Assembly (NCBI RefSeq): GCF_024169315.1
Contig: NZ_JALJWR010000001.1
Coordinates: 5,134,501 to 5,198,500 of the forward strand
Length of the DNA stretch: 64,000 nt
Source: Pseudomonas migulae
GTDB lineage: Bacteria > Pseudomonadota > Gammaproteobacteria > Pseudomonadales > Pseudomonadaceae
Direction of reading: 5' to 3'
The translations under genes and the position numbers were made by a program. Positions 15,598 to 25,055 of the stretch are shown piece after piece. Under the pieces are notes generated by a model. It searched no databases and was not told the origin of the DNA. It saw nothing but the letters and a program-made list of their open reading frames with translations. The first letter of the stretch is position 1. Each line of letters opens with the position of its first letter.

Positions 15598-17022
15598 TTA
15601 GTGCTTGAACATCACATGCCGAACAACGGTGTAATCCTCCAGCCCGTACATCGACATGTCCTTCCCATAGCCGGACAATTTCTGACCGCCGTGGGGCATT
15701 TCGCTGACGAGCATGAAGTGGGTGTTCACCCAGGTGCAGCCGTACTGCAAGCGCGCAGACATCCGATGCGCGCGGCCGACATCGGCGGTCCACACCGACG
15801 ACGCCAGGCCGTAGTCCGAATCGTTGGCCCAGCCCAGCACCTGCGCTTCATCGGTGAATTTGGTTACTGAGACCACCGGCCCGAACACTTCGCGGCGAAC
15901 GATTTCGTCGTCCTGCAGCGCGTCGGCCAGCACCGTCGGTTCGAAGAAGAAGCCGTTGCCTTCGACTGCCTTGCCGCCAGTGATCAAACGGATGTGCGAT
16001 TGCGCCACGGCGCGCTCGACAAACCCGGCCACGCGGTCACGGTGCTGCGCGGTGATCAGCGGCCCCAGTTCGGTCGCCGGATCATCTTGCAACCCGTACT
16101 TGATGCTGCTGACCGCCGCGCCGAGCTTCTCGACGAATCTGTCGTAGATGCCTTCCTGCGCGTAGATGCGGCAGGCGGCGGTGCAGTCCTGGCCGGCGTT
16201 GTAGAAACCGAAGGTGCGAATGCCTTCAACTGCCGCGTCGATGTCGGCGTCGTCGAAGATGATCACCGGGGCCTTGCCGCCCAGTTCCATGTGCATGCGT
16301 TTGACGCTGTCGGCGGTGCTGGAAATGATGTTCGAGCCGGTGGCGATCGAGCCGGTCAGCGACACCATGCGCACTTTCGGGTGAGTCACCAGCGGGCTGC
16401 CGACGGTAGGACCACGGCCGAACACCAGGTTGAGCACGCCGGCCGGGAAAATTTCCGACGCCAGTTGCGCCAGGCGCAGGGCGGTCAGCGGGGTTTGTTC
16501 CGACGGCTTGAGCACCACGGTATTACCGGCGGCGAGGGCCGGGGCGATTTTCCAGGCGACCATCATCAGCGGGTAGTTCCACGGCGCGATGGAGGCGATC
16601 ACGCCCACCGGATCGCGGCGGATCATCGAGGTGTGCCCGGCCAGGTATTCGCCGCCGGCCGATCCGCTCATGCAACGGCTGGCACCGGCGAAGAAACGGA
16701 ACACGTCGGCAATCGCCGGGATCTCGTCGTTCAGCGCGGCGCTGTAGGGCTTGCCGCAGTTGTCCGATTCGAGCTTGGCCAGTTCTTCGCCGTGGGCTTC
16801 GATGGCGTCGGCGAGTTTGAGCAGCAGCAGCGAGCGCTCTTTCGGCGGGGTCTGCGACCAGCTGTCGAAGGCGGCGTCGGCGGCGCGCACGGCGGCATCG
16901 ACCTGGGCTTCGCTGGCTTCGTTGATTTCCACCAGCACACGACCGAGGGCCGGGTTGAACACCGGTTGAGCGGGGCCTTCGCCGTCGAGCAGTTGGCCGT
17001 TGATCAGGAGTTGGGTTTGCAT
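15598..17022 (-). CDS. Gamma-aminobutyraldehyde dehydrogenase-type enzyme
   Basis: A 474-aa NAD-dependent aldehyde dehydrogenase closely resembling E. coli PatD/YdcW, which oxidises 4-aminobutyraldehyde to GABA in putrescine breakdown. The catalytic cysteine is C280 in [11 protein letters not shown], the general base glutamate E246 in HMELGGKAP, and the N-terminal cofactor segment reads [10 protein letters not shown] (145-154). The QDCTAACR active-site context is the one found in PatD-type enzymes. Start ATG 17022 has GAGGA seven bases upstream. It follows the ABC permease genes at a 177-base gap holding a REP pair. A second, similar enzyme is encoded at 21410-22897. Confidence 0.9.
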   Translation of the reverse strand: MQTQLLINGQLLDGEGPAQPVFNPALGRVLVEINEASEAQVDAAVRAADAAFDSWSQTPPKERSLLLLKLADAIEAHGEELAKLESDNCGKPYSAALNDEIPAIADVFRFFAGASRCMSGSAGGEYLAGHTSMIRRDPVGVIASIAPWNYPLMMVAWKIAPALAAGNTVVLKPSEQTPLTALRLAQLASEIFPAGVLNLVFGRGPTVGSPLVTHPKVRMVSLTGSIATGSNIISSTADSVKRMHMELGGKAPVIIFDDADIDAAVEGIRTFGFYNAGQDCTAACRIYAQEGIYDRFVEKLGAAVSSIKYGLQDDPATELGPLITAQHRDRVAGFVERAVAQSHIRLITGGKAVEGNGFFFEPTVLADALQDDEIVRREVFGPVVSVTKFTDEAQVLGWANDSDYGLASSVWTADVGRAHRMSARLQYGCTWVNTHFMLVSEMPHGGQKLSGYGKDMSMYGLEDYTVVRHVMFKH

Positions 17023-17070
17023 GGTTCTGTCCTCTTCGGAACTGTTGTTTTCTTCTGAAGGAACCGGCCC

Positions 17071-17166
17071 AAATGTGGGAGCGGGCTTGCTCGCGAATGC
17101 GGTTTAACATTCAACATTGATGCTGGCTGACACACCGCATTCGCGAGCAAGCCCGCTCCCACATTT
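17071..17166. repeat. REP inverted pair (REPIN)
   Basis: Two arms of 33 bases (17071-17103 and 17134-17166), each containing TGTGGGAGCGGGCTTGCTCG, are exact reverse complements. They sit between the last ABC permease gene and the aldehyde dehydrogenase gene. Confidence 0.93.
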
Positions 17167-17199
17167 GATCCGGTCCCTACAGTGAGTAGTCGTTGTCAG

Positions 17200-18009
17200 T
17201 TATTTCCCGCCGCTGCCCGCGACGCTCTCGCCACCACGGGTCAGGTAATACGCACCCAGAATCGGCAGCATGGTCACCATCATCACCAGCATTGCGACGA
17301 CGTTGGTCACCGGCACATCCCGTGGGCGGCTCAGCTGGTTGAGCAGCCACAGCGGCAGGGTGCGTTCATGGCCGGCGGTGAAGGTGGTGACGATGATTTC
17401 GTCGAACGACAGCGCAAACGCGAGCATGCCGCCGGCGAGTAGCGCCGAGCCAAGGTTCGGCAGGACGATGTAGCGGAAGGTCTGCCAGCCATCGGCACCG
17501 AGGTCCATCGAGGCTTCGATCAAACTGTGCGAAGTGCGGCGCAACCGGGCGATGACGTTGTTGTAGACGATCACCACACAGAAGGTCGCGTGGCCGACGA
17601 TGATGGTGAACATCCCTGGCTCGATGCTCAGCGTCTTGAACGTCGCCAGCAGCGCGATCCCGGTGATGATCCCCGGCAACGCGATGGGCAAAATCAGCAT
17701 CAGCGAGATGCCTTGCTTGCCGAAGAAGTCCCGCCGGTACAACGCCGCCGATGCCAGCGTGCCAAGCACCAGCGCGATCAACGTCGCAACGGAAGCGATC
17801 TGCAGCGACAGCTTGATCGCTTCGAGCACGTCCGGCCGCGAGAACGCCACGCCGATCCACTTCAGGGTGAAACCCTTGGGCGGAAAGCTGAACGCCGCGT
17901 CTTCGGTGTTGAAGGCGTAGAGGAAGATGATCAGGATCGGGAAGTGCAGAAACACCAACCCGCCCCAGGCTGCGATTTTCAGGCCTAAAGAAGCTTTTTC
18001 AGAGTGCAT
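17200..18009 (-). CDS. ABC transporter permease, PotC/PotI/YdcV type
   Basis: A 269-aa inner-membrane subunit with six predicted membrane segments, starting with [20 protein letters not shown]. The cytoplasmic EAA loop reads [20 protein letters not shown], the site that contacts the ATPase. Together with the partner permease, ATPase and binding protein upstream it forms a polyamine-type importer. Its start overlaps the stop of the partner permease by 11 bases, which points to translational coupling. The gene order matches E. coli ydcSTUV followed by an aldehyde dehydrogenase. Confidence 0.9.
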   Translation of the reverse strand: MHSEKASLGLKIAAWGGLVFLHFPILIIFLYAFNTEDAAFSFPPKGFTLKWIGVAFSRPDVLEAIKLSLQIASVATLIALVLGTLASAALYRRDFFGKQGISLMLILPIALPGIITGIALLATFKTLSIEPGMFTIIVGHATFCVVIVYNNVIARLRRTSHSLIEASMDLGADGWQTFRYIVLPNLGSALLAGGMLAFALSFDEIIVTTFTAGHERTLPLWLLNQLSRPRDVPVTNVVAMLVMMVTMLPILGAYYLTRGGESVAGSGGK

Positions 18010-18946
18010 CGAAAGCCCCCAGTCGTTTGACGATGGTCAGGTAAATGGCGATCAACACAATCGGCACCAGCGTGAAGGCCGCGGCCATCGGCATGTTGCC
18101 GATCGCGCCTTGCTGGGCGTACACCATGCTGCCGACGAAGTACCCCGGCGGGCCCACCAGTTGCGGCACGATGAAGTCACCCAGGGTCAGCGAAAACGTG
18201 AAGATCGAACCGGCGGCGATGCCCGGAATCGACAGCGGCAGAATCACCTGCATGAAGGTCTGGCGCGGCTTGGCACCGAGGTCGGCGGAGGCTTGCAGCA
18301 GCGATGGCGGCAGACGTTCCAGTGAGGCCTGAATCGGCAGGATCATGAACGGCAGCCAGATGTAGACGAACACCATGAAGCGCCCCAGGTGCGAGGTCGA
18401 CAAGGTACTTCCGCCCACGCCCGGAATGCCCAGCACGAACTGCAAGACCGGCTCCAGTCCGAGGTGCTGAACGAACCACTGCGCCACGCCGCCCTTGGCC
18501 AGCAGCAAGGTCCAGGCGTAAGCCTTGACGATGTAGCTGGCCCACATCGGCATCATCACCGCGATATAGAAAAACGCCTTGGTTTTGCCCGTGGTGTAGC
18601 GCGCCATGTAGTAGGCAATCGGGAACGCGACGACGGCGCTGGCGATCGACACGACAACGGCCATGCTCAGGGTGCGCAGGATGATGTCGAAGTTCGAGGG
18701 CTGGAACAGCGCGGCGAAGTTCGCCAGGGTCAGGTCCGGCGTGACCGCCATGGTGAAATCGTCGAAGGTGTAGAAGCCTTGCCACAACAGCACCAGCAGC
18801 GAACCGAGGTAGATCGCGCCGAACCACAGCAGCGGCGGCACCAGCAGCAGCGTCAGGTAAAAATTCGGTCGGCGATACAGCAGGTTGGAAAACCTGCGCA
18901 ACGGCGAACCGCTGGCCGGGGTTTGAGGGAGAGCCACGCTGGTCAT
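17999..18946 (-). CDS. ABC transporter permease, PotB/PotH/YdcU type
   Basis: A 315-aa inner-membrane protein with six predicted helices. Start ATG 18946 ([10 protein letters not shown]) lies one base after the ATPase stop; six codons of open frame upstream overlap that gene and are less likely. The EAA loop reads [21 protein letters not shown], and [14 protein letters not shown] precedes it. It pairs with the 17200-18009 permease to form the membrane channel. The tight packing with both neighbours shows one operon. Confidence 0.9.
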   Translation of the reverse strand: MTSVALPQTPASGSPLRRFSNLLYRRPNFYLTLLLVPPLLWFGAIYLGSLLVLLWQGFYTFDDFTMAVTPDLTLANFAALFQPSNFDIILRTLSMAVVVSIASAVVAFPIAYYMARYTTGKTKAFFYIAVMMPMWASYIVKAYAWTLLLAKGGVAQWFVQHLGLEPVLQFVLGIPGVGGSTLSTSHLGRFMVFVYIWLPFMILPIQASLERLPPSLLQASADLGAKPRQTFMQVILPLSIPGIAAGSIFTFSLTLGDFIVPQLVGPPGYFVGSMVYAQQGAIGNMPMAAAFTLVPIVLIAIYLTIVKRLGAFDAL

Positions 18947-18947
18947 C

Positions 18948-19985
18948 TCACACCCCGCCGGCAACGGTGTCGTGCAGCGGGATCATCGCTTCCCGCGCCC
19001 AGCGTGCGCTGAGGCGTTGCCCGGTCTGATGCTGCGCGCTGACGTCCAGCCATTGGTTGTTGGCCTGGCTGATGTTCAGGGTCTGGCCGTTTTCCAGTTT
19101 CAGTTCATAGCGCGTGGCGCTGCCCTGATACTGAACGTCGTGGAGCAAACCACTGACTTCGATTTCGTGGCTGGCCAACGGGCCTTCGGCGAAACGCACG
19201 TGTTCCGGGCGAATCGAAAACGGCTGTGGATTACCGCTCAGCTGCTGCGCCAGATCACCGCGAATCACGTTGGAGGTGCCGACGAATTCCGCGACAAAGG
19301 TGGTCGCCGGTTTCATGTAGAGGTTGCGCGGCGTGTCGACCTGCTCGATGCGGCCCTTGTTGAACACGGCCACGCGGTCAGACATCGACAGCGCTTCGGT
19401 CTGATCGTGGGTGACGAAGATGAAGGTGATACCGAGCTGGCGTTGCAGCTTTTTCAGTTCGCTCTGCATTTGCTCGCGCAGCTTCAAGTCGAGTGCGCCG
19501 AGGGGTTCGTCGAGCAGCAGCACCCGAGGGCGATTGACCAGAGCGCGGGCCAGGGCCACACGCTGGCGTTGACCGCCGGAGAGTTGCACCGGCTTGCGCT
19601 CGCCGTAGCCGCCGAGGGCGACCATGTCGAGGGCTTCTTCGGCGCGTGTGCGGCGTTCTGTTTTGCCGACGCCTTTGACTTTCAAACCGTAGGCCACGTT
19701 GTCGAGTACGTTCATGTGCGGGAACAGCGCGTAGTCCTGAAACACTGTGTTGACGTCACGCTCATACGGCGGCAGCCCGGCGGCTTCGTGGCCATGAATG
19801 CGGATGGAACCTGCGCTCGGTTGTTCAAAACCGGCGATCAGGCGCAGACACGTGGTTTTGCCCGAGCCGGAAGGGCCCAGCATGGAAAAGAACTCGCCGT
19901 CCTGGATGTCGATGGAAACCCGGTCTACGGCTTTCACTTCTCCGAATAGACGGGAAACGTTGGTGAACTGGACTGCAAGCGTCAT
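18948..19985 (-). CDS. ABC transporter ATP-binding protein, PotA/PotG/YdcT type
   Basis: A 345-aa cytoplasmic ATPase. Walker A is GPSGSGKTT (37-45), the signature is LSGGQRQRVALARAL, Walker B is RVLLLDEPLGALD, and the switch histidine lies in IFVTHDQTEAL. A C-terminal TOBE-type domain follows (SIRPEHVRF, then VQYQGSATRYEL), as in spermidine/putrescine importers. ATG 19985 starts MTLAVQFTNV. The 190-base gap from the binding-protein gene upstream is filled by three REP sequences. Confidence 0.93.
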   Translation of the reverse strand: MTLAVQFTNVSRLFGEVKAVDRVSIDIQDGEFFSMLGPSGSGKTTCLRLIAGFEQPSAGSIRIHGHEAAGLPPYERDVNTVFQDYALFPHMNVLDNVAYGLKVKGVGKTERRTRAEEALDMVALGGYGERKPVQLSGGQRQRVALARALVNRPRVLLLDEPLGALDLKLREQMQSELKKLQRQLGITFIFVTHDQTEALSMSDRVAVFNKGRIEQVDTPRNLYMKPATTFVAEFVGTSNVIRGDLAQQLSGNPQPFSIRPEHVRFAEGPLASHEIEVSGLLHDVQYQGSATRYELKLENGQTLNISQANNQWLDVSAQHQTGQRLSARWAREAMIPLHDTVAGGV

Positions 19986-20020
19986 GGTGCGGTGCTCCGA
20001 AAAACAGAATCTTTAAAAGC

Positions 20021-20153
20021 TTCGCGAGCAGGCTCGCTCCCACAGGGGAATACAGATCAAATGTGGGAGCGGGCTTGCTCGCGAAAGGGTCATCACATTC
20101 AACATTGATGTTGGCTGACCCACCGCTTTCGCGAGCAAGCCCGCTCCCACAAT
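20021..20153. repeat. Cluster of three REP sequences inside an operon
   Basis: Three units lie in a row: TTCGCGAGCAGGCTCGCTCC (20021-20046, a shortened variant), TGTGGGAGCGGGCTTGCTCG (20061-20087, opposite orientation), and TTTCGCGAGCAAGCCCGCTC (20126-20153). The second and third form a REPIN. They separate the binding-protein gene from the ATPase gene of the same importer. Confidence 0.92.
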
Positions 20154-20175
20154 GGGATCAGCGTCAACTCTTGGA

Positions 20176-21327
20176 TCAGCGACCGCCCATGATTGCGATG
20201 TAATCCTGGGTCCAGCGGCTGTACGGCACGAACTTGCCACCTTCAGCCTGCGGGGTTTTCCAGAAGGCGATCTTGTCGAACTGGTCGAAACCGTTGGTCT
20301 TGCAGCCTTCGGCGCCGAGCAATTCGCTCTCTTTGCACCCCGCCGGAACCGACGGCAACGAACCGAACCAGGCGGCCAGGTCACCCTGGACTTTCGGCTG
20401 CAGCGAATGGTCCATCCACTTGTAGGCACAGTTCGGGTGCTTGGCGTCGGCGTGCAGCATGGTGGTGTCGGCCCAACCGGTTGCACCTTCCTTTGGAATG
20501 ACCGAGGCGACCGGCTGCTTGTCCACCACCAGACCGTTGACCATGTAGCCCCAGGTGCTGGACGCCACGACGCCTTCGTTCTTGACGTCACTCATCTGCA
20601 CGGTCGCGTCATGCCAGTAGCGGTGGATCAAGGGCTGCTGTTTGCGCAGCAGATCCAGCGCGGCTTTGTATTGTTCTTCGTTGAGCTGGTACGGGTCCTT
20701 GATCCCCAGTTCCGGACGCTTGGACTTGAGGTAAAGCGCCGCATCGGCGATGTAGATCGGACCGTCGTAAGCCTGGACCCGGCCCTTGTTGGACTTGCCG
20801 TCCGGCAGGTTCTGTTCCTCGAACACCACGCCCCAACTGTCAGGCGCCGTCTTGAAGACGTTGGTGTTGTACATCAACACGTTCGGACCCCACTGATACG
20901 GAGTGCCGTAGGTTTGTTTGTTGACGACGTACCACGGACCATCCTTCAGACGCGGATCGATATTCTTCCAGTTCGGAATCAACGCGGTGTTGATGGGCTG
21001 CACACGCTTGCCGGCGATCAATCGCAGCGACGCATCGCCCGACGCGGTCACCAGGTCGTAGCCGCCCTTGGACATCAGGCTGACCATCTCATCGGAAGTC
21101 GCGGCCGTTTTCACGTTCACTTTGCAGCCGGTTTCTTTTTCGAAATCGGTCACCCAGTCGTAGGCCTTGTCGCTTTCACCACGTTCGATGTAACCGGGCC
21201 AGGCGACGATATCCAGCTGACCTTCGCCGGCACCGACGGCTTTCAGCGGTTCGGCGGCCTGGATACTGGCACTGGCCAACAGCGCGGTGGTGATTGCACT
21301 GAGCAGTGCGGTCTTGTGCACGAACAT
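20176..21327 (-). CDS. Periplasmic polyamine-type substrate-binding protein (YdcS/PotF-like)
   Basis: A 383-aa exported protein with signal peptide MFVHKTALLSAITTALLASASIQA and cleavage near A24/A25. The mature part shows the family-1 binding-protein pattern (LDIVAWPGYIERG, then FEKETGCKVNVK, MVSLMSKGGYDLVTAS and YGTPYQWGPNVLMYN), closer to YdcS than to PotD/PotF. AGAGGGA lies six bases before the start. It delivers substrate to the permease/ATPase genes downstream. Putrescine, GABA or a related amine is inferred from the dehydrogenases alongside. Confidence 0.9.
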   Translation of the reverse strand: MFVHKTALLSAITTALLASASIQAAEPLKAVGAGEGQLDIVAWPGYIERGESDKAYDWVTDFEKETGCKVNVKTAATSDEMVSLMSKGGYDLVTASGDASLRLIAGKRVQPINTALIPNWKNIDPRLKDGPWYVVNKQTYGTPYQWGPNVLMYNTNVFKTAPDSWGVVFEEQNLPDGKSNKGRVQAYDGPIYIADAALYLKSKRPELGIKDPYQLNEEQYKAALDLLRKQQPLIHRYWHDATVQMSDVKNEGVVASSTWGYMVNGLVVDKQPVASVIPKEGATGWADTTMLHADAKHPNCAYKWMDHSLQPKVQGDLAAWFGSLPSVPAGCKESELLGAEGCKTNGFDQFDKIAFWKTPQAEGGKFVPYSRWTQDYIAIMGGR

Positions 21328-21409
21328 GGGAATTCCCTCTTCTTTAATTATGGTCGGGGCAGTTGTGAACGTGGTGAAGCATGCCGTTAGCGGCTTGTTA
21401 TTAGCGTAG

Positions 21410-22897
21410 TCAGAGATGCTGTCCGTGGCGCGCCATGATGTGCCGCACCACGCTGTAGTCCTGAAGCGAATCGCTGGAGAGGTCTTTGCCGTAGCCCGAG
21501 CGTTTCAAGCCGCCATGGGGCATTTCGCTGACCAGCATGAAATGGCTGTTGATCCAGGTGCAGCCGTACTGCAAACGCGCGGCGACTTGCATGGCTTTGT
21601 CGAGGTTCTGGGTCCAGACCGACGACGCGAGGCCGTATTCCGAGTCGTTGGCCCAGTCCACCGCTTGCTCGAGTTGATCGAAACGGGTCACCGTCACGAC
21701 CGGTCCGAACACTTCGCGCTGGACGATTTCATCGCTTTGTTTGCAACCGGCCAGCAACGTTGGCTGGTAATAGAAGCCAGCGCCGGAATGCACGGCCGCG
21801 CCGGTCACCCGCTCGATGTGCGGCTGGCCGAGAGCGCGTTCGACGAAACTGGCCACGCGGTCGCGCTGGCGGGTGCTGATCAACGGACCGATTTCATTGT
21901 CGGCATCGCGTTTGCCGGCGAAACGCAGGCTGCTGACCGCCGCGCCGAGTTCGGCCACCAGTCGGTCATGAATCCCGGCCTGTGCGTAAATCCGGCAGGC
22001 GGCGGTACAGTCCTGGCCGGCGTTGTAGTAACCGTAGGTGCGCACGCCTTCGACCACGGCCTGAATGTCCGCGTCATTGCAGACGATCACCGGCGCCTTG
22101 CCGCCGAGTTCGAGGTGCGTGCGCTTGAGGGTTTTTGCGGCGGCCTGGAGGATTTTTTGCCCGGTGACGATATCGCCGGTCAGCGACACCATGCGGATTT
22201 TCGGGTGGCTGACCAAGTGGCTGCCAACGCCTTCACCACCGCCACAAATGATGTTGATCACGCCGCGCGGCAGGATCTCGGCCAGCGCTGGCGCCAGGGC
22301 CAGGATCGACAGCGGTGTGTGCTCGGACGGTTTGAACACCAGGGTGTTGCCGGCGGCGAGGGCGGGGGCGATTTTCCACGCGGCCATCATGATCGGGTAG
22401 TTCCACGGCGCGATGGACGCTACAACCCCAATGGGATCGCGGCGCACCATGCTGGTGTAACCCGGCAGGTATTCGCCGCTGAGCTGGCCGGTCTGGCAGC
22501 GCACGGCACCGGCGAAGAAGCGGAACACGTCGACCGTCGCGCTCAAGTCGTCCTGTCGCGCCAGGTGCAAGGGTTTGCCGCAGTTCAGGGATTCGAGGCG
22601 GGCGAGCAGGTCGGCTTGTTTTTCGATGGCGTTGGCGATGTCCAACAGCAGGTTCGAGCGCTGCTGCGGGGTGGTCCGCGACCAACCGGCGAACGCACGG
22701 TGAGCGGCGAGAATCGCGGCTTCGACTTGCTCGGTGCTGGCTTCGGCGATATGCGTCAGCACCTCACCCGTGGCCGGGTTGAGGATCGGTTCGACAAAAC
22801 CCTGGCCCGCGACCAGTTCGCCATCGATCAACAACGCGGTGAACAACGGGGTCTGCGCGCCAGCCATTTTTCGGGATCTCTTTTCTTGTGTGGCCAT
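21410..22897 (-). CDS. Second gamma-aminobutyraldehyde dehydrogenase-type enzyme
   Basis: An NAD-dependent aldehyde dehydrogenase clearly paralogous to the one at 15598-17022: it shares [60 protein letters not shown] and [20 protein letters not shown]. The start is uncertain. ATG 22897 ([13 protein letters not shown]) has GGGAG five bases upstream and gives 495 aa; ATG 22867 (MAGAQTPLF) gives 485 aa with a poorer site. The basic N-terminal extension is unusual for the family. It lies between the LysR gene and the binding-protein gene, all on one strand. Confidence 0.88.
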   Translation of the reverse strand: MATQEKRSRKMAGAQTPLFTALLIDGELVAGQGFVEPILNPATGEVLTHIAEASTEQVEAAILAAHRAFAGWSRTTPQQRSNLLLDIANAIEKQADLLARLESLNCGKPLHLARQDDLSATVDVFRFFAGAVRCQTGQLSGEYLPGYTSMVRRDPIGVVASIAPWNYPIMMAAWKIAPALAAGNTLVFKPSEHTPLSILALAPALAEILPRGVINIICGGGEGVGSHLVSHPKIRMVSLTGDIVTGQKILQAAAKTLKRTHLELGGKAPVIVCNDADIQAVVEGVRTYGYYNAGQDCTAACRIYAQAGIHDRLVAELGAAVSSLRFAGKRDADNEIGPLISTRQRDRVASFVERALGQPHIERVTGAAVHSGAGFYYQPTLLAGCKQSDEIVQREVFGPVVTVTRFDQLEQAVDWANDSEYGLASSVWTQNLDKAMQVAARLQYGCTWINSHFMLVSEMPHGGLKRSGYGKDLSSDSLQDYSVVRHIMARHGQHL

Positions 22898-22996
22898 GCT
22901 GCTCCCTGTGACTGGGGCCGGCCGTCTTATAGATGCACCAAGACTAGTGCCCGGACCCGAGGTCGACAAATACTAAATACTGAAGGTGGCGTTCGA

Positions 22997-23911
22997 TTAA
23001 ATAGATGGCTTGCGCCCGCCGTGGGGTTGCTCGCGTGCCACGGTCAGGAACGGGTCCACCAATGCCGGGCGCGCCGTGCCTCGGCGCCAGGCCAGGCCGA
23101 CGTCGAGGGTCTGGCTCAGGTCGGCGATTGGCCGCGCTTCGATGATGTCGCCCTCCAATGACCATGGGCGGTACGTCATGTCGGGCTGGATCGACACGCC
23201 CAATCCGGCGGCCACCAGGCTTCGCACCGCCTCGGTCGAGGCGGTTCTCAGGGTAATGCGCGGTTGAAGCGACGCCGCCGACCACATGCGCTGGGCGTTG
23301 CGGTCCATTTCATCGACGTTCAGTTGAATCAGCGGCTCACGAGCGACGTCGGCGAGGTTGATGCTGTCGTGTTCCAGCAGCGGATGCTGGGCCGGCAGCC
23401 ATAACCGATGAGGCGAATGGGTCAGCACTTCCGTTTGCAGGGCGTGGCGGTCTTCGAGGTTGGAGAGGATCAGCACGCCGACATCGATCTCGCCACTGAC
23501 CAGCAAGTGCTCGATATACGGACGCTCGTCCTCCATCACGCGGATCTCGACGTTGGGGTAGGCGCGTTGAAAGCGGGTGAGCAAATCCGCGAGGTAGTAA
23601 CCGGCGACGAGGCTGGTCACGCCGATGATCAATTGCCCGGCGACCTGGTCGGTGCTTTGTTGCAGGCTGCGCTTGGCGTTGTCCACCGTCGCCAGAATCA
23701 GGTGCGCCTGGCGTAGGAATTGATGGCCCTGGTGGGTAAGCGTCATGCCCTTGGCATGACGGTTGAACAGCCCGACGCCGATTTCCTGCTCCAGTTGCTG
23801 GATGGCCAGGGTCAGTGTCGATTGGGAAATGAACGCGGTTTGCGCGGCGGCCGAGATCGAGCCGGTCTCGGCCACGGCAATGAAATGGCGGATCTGACGC
23901 AACGTCATCAT
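22997..23911 (-). CDS. LysR-type transcriptional regulator of the amine cluster
   Basis: A 304-aa regulator. The N-terminal winged helix-turn-helix is TLRQIRHFIAVAETGSISAA followed by ISQSTLTLAIQQLEQEIGVGLF (residues 3-50). The effector-binding domain starts near VAGQLIIGVTSLVAGYYLADLL. It is the first minus-strand gene of the cluster, 99 bases upstream of the second aldehyde dehydrogenase, which makes it the likely local regulator. It could respond to a polyamine or its aldehyde or GABA product; that is inference from position only. A LysR gene in the same direction as its presumed target is less common than a divergent layout. Confidence 0.9.
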   Translation of the reverse strand: MMTLRQIRHFIAVAETGSISAAAQTAFISQSTLTLAIQQLEQEIGVGLFNRHAKGMTLTHQGHQFLRQAHLILATVDNAKRSLQQSTDQVAGQLIIGVTSLVAGYYLADLLTRFQRAYPNVEIRVMEDERPYIEHLLVSGEIDVGVLILSNLEDRHALQTEVLTHSPHRLWLPAQHPLLEHDSINLADVAREPLIQLNVDEMDRNAQRMWSAASLQPRITLRTASTEAVRSLVAAGLGVSIQPDMTYRPWSLEGDIIEARPIADLSQTLDVGLAWRRGTARPALVDPFLTVAREQPHGGRKPSI

Positions 23912-24097
23912 GAAGAATTACCCGGTGGGCGGTTTTTATAGATTCACTCGAGTGTATATCTTTTTTATCGATGGGCTTTTTAGCGTTACAGGAGATGAGC
24001 AACATCCGGAAGCACTCTCGCCGGGAAGGGCCGGGCACTTTCGATCTAGGCTGGTGGCCTTAAGTGTCTGTAAACCCCTTTCGTGGAGGTGGCAAAA

Positions 24098-24820
24098 ATG
24101 ATTACCCGTGGATTACTCGATCAACTACTCAAGTCCGGCCAGGACCTGCTGCAGAACAAGGCGGGTGGAGCACAGAACAAGGCATCCAGCGGCGGCCTGG
24201 GTGGGCTGCTCGGCGGCAGCGGTGGCTCGGGCGGCCTCGGCAGTTTGCTCTCGGGCGCCGGTGGAGGCGCACTGGCGGCGGGCGCCATGGGCCTGTTGAT
24301 CGGCAACAAGAAGGTTCGCAAGGTCGGCGGTAAAGTGGCCATCTACGGTGGCCTCGCGGCATTGGGTGTCATTGCCTATAAGGCCTACGGTAACTGGCAG
24401 GCCCAGCAGGGCACTGCATCTCGGGGCGAACCGCAAACGGTGGACCGCGTTCCGGCCGCCCAGGTCGAGCAACACAGTCAGGCAATTCTCAAGGCGCTGG
24501 TGGCCGCGGCCAAGGCTGACGGCCATGTCGATGAGCGCGAACGGGCGTTGATCGAAGGCGAGTTCACCAAACTCGACAACGATCAGGAGCTGCAACACTG
24601 GCTGCACGCCGAACTCAACAAACCGCTCGATCCAACCGATGTGGCGCGGGCCGCCAGCACCCCGGAAATGGCCGCCGAGATGTACATCGCCAGCGTGATG
24701 CTGGTGGACGAAGAGAACTTCATGGAGAAGTCCTACCTGGATGAACTCGCCCGTCAGCTGAAGCTGGATCCGGGCCTCAAGGCCGAGCTGGAAAAACAGG
24801 TGCGCCAGGCTGCTATGTAA
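24098..24820 (+). CDS. DUF533/TerB-like inner-membrane protein (YebE family)
   Basis: A 240-aa protein. The start ATG 24098 has GGAGG eight bases upstream. The N-terminal part is a low-complexity glycine/serine stretch (about 25-60), then a hydrophobic segment GALAAGAMGLLIGN and a second, VAIYGGLAALGVIAYKAYG (about 80-100). The C-terminal half is a TerB-like helical domain: ILKALVAAAKADGHVDERER, then MYIASVMLVDEENFMEKSYL, with acidic residues in the pattern that binds metal in TerB. E. coli YebE is the nearest named relative; function is unknown. It is a single gene, divergent from the LysR gene. Confidence 0.85.
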   Translation: MITRGLLDQLLKSGQDLLQNKAGGAQNKASSGGLGGLLGGSGGSGGLGSLLSGAGGGALAAGAMGLLIGNKKVRKVGGKVAIYGGLAALGVIAYKAYGNWQAQQGTASRGEPQTVDRVPAAQVEQHSQAILKALVAAAKADGHVDERERALIEGEFTKLDNDQELQHWLHAELNKPLDPTDVARAASTPEMAAEMYIASVMLVDEENFMEKSYLDELARQLKLDPGLKAELEKQVRQAAM

Positions 24821-24834
24821 GCCTCAAGACCGCT

Positions 24835-24927
24835 TTCGCGGGCAAGCCTCGCTCCTGCAGGGTCGGCGTCGATTACAAATTTCTTGACCGACGCCGACCT
24901 TGTAGGAGCGAGGCTTGCCCGCGATGG
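24835..24927. repeat. REP inverted pair, GAGGCTTGCCCGCGA variant
   Basis: TTCGCGGGCAAGCCTCGCTCC (from 24835) and GGAGCGAGGCTTGCCCGCGA (to 24925) are opposed. The inner GGTCGGCGTC/GACGCCGACC also pair, giving a long interrupted stem between the DUF533 gene and wspA. Confidence 0.88.
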
Positions 24928-25055
24928 CGTCATCAGCCCCACCACGTTATTTATGGTTTTTCGCCGCAATGAGAAGCGCCACGCATCCGTCTTATAAATG
25001 AAACACCGCCCTCGGCTATACTCCCCAGCATTTGAAATGGCCCCGAGGACTGACT

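Noticed and set aside
21416..23161. 581-codon open frame on the plus strand opposite the second aldehyde dehydrogenase
   Set aside because: Mirrors the dehydrogenase and part of the LysR gene; no recognisable protein features.
24098..24820. Tellurite-resistance operon suspected from the TerB-like domain
   Set aside because: No terA, terC, terD or terZ genes are adjacent; the protein fits the stand-alone DUF533/YebE group.
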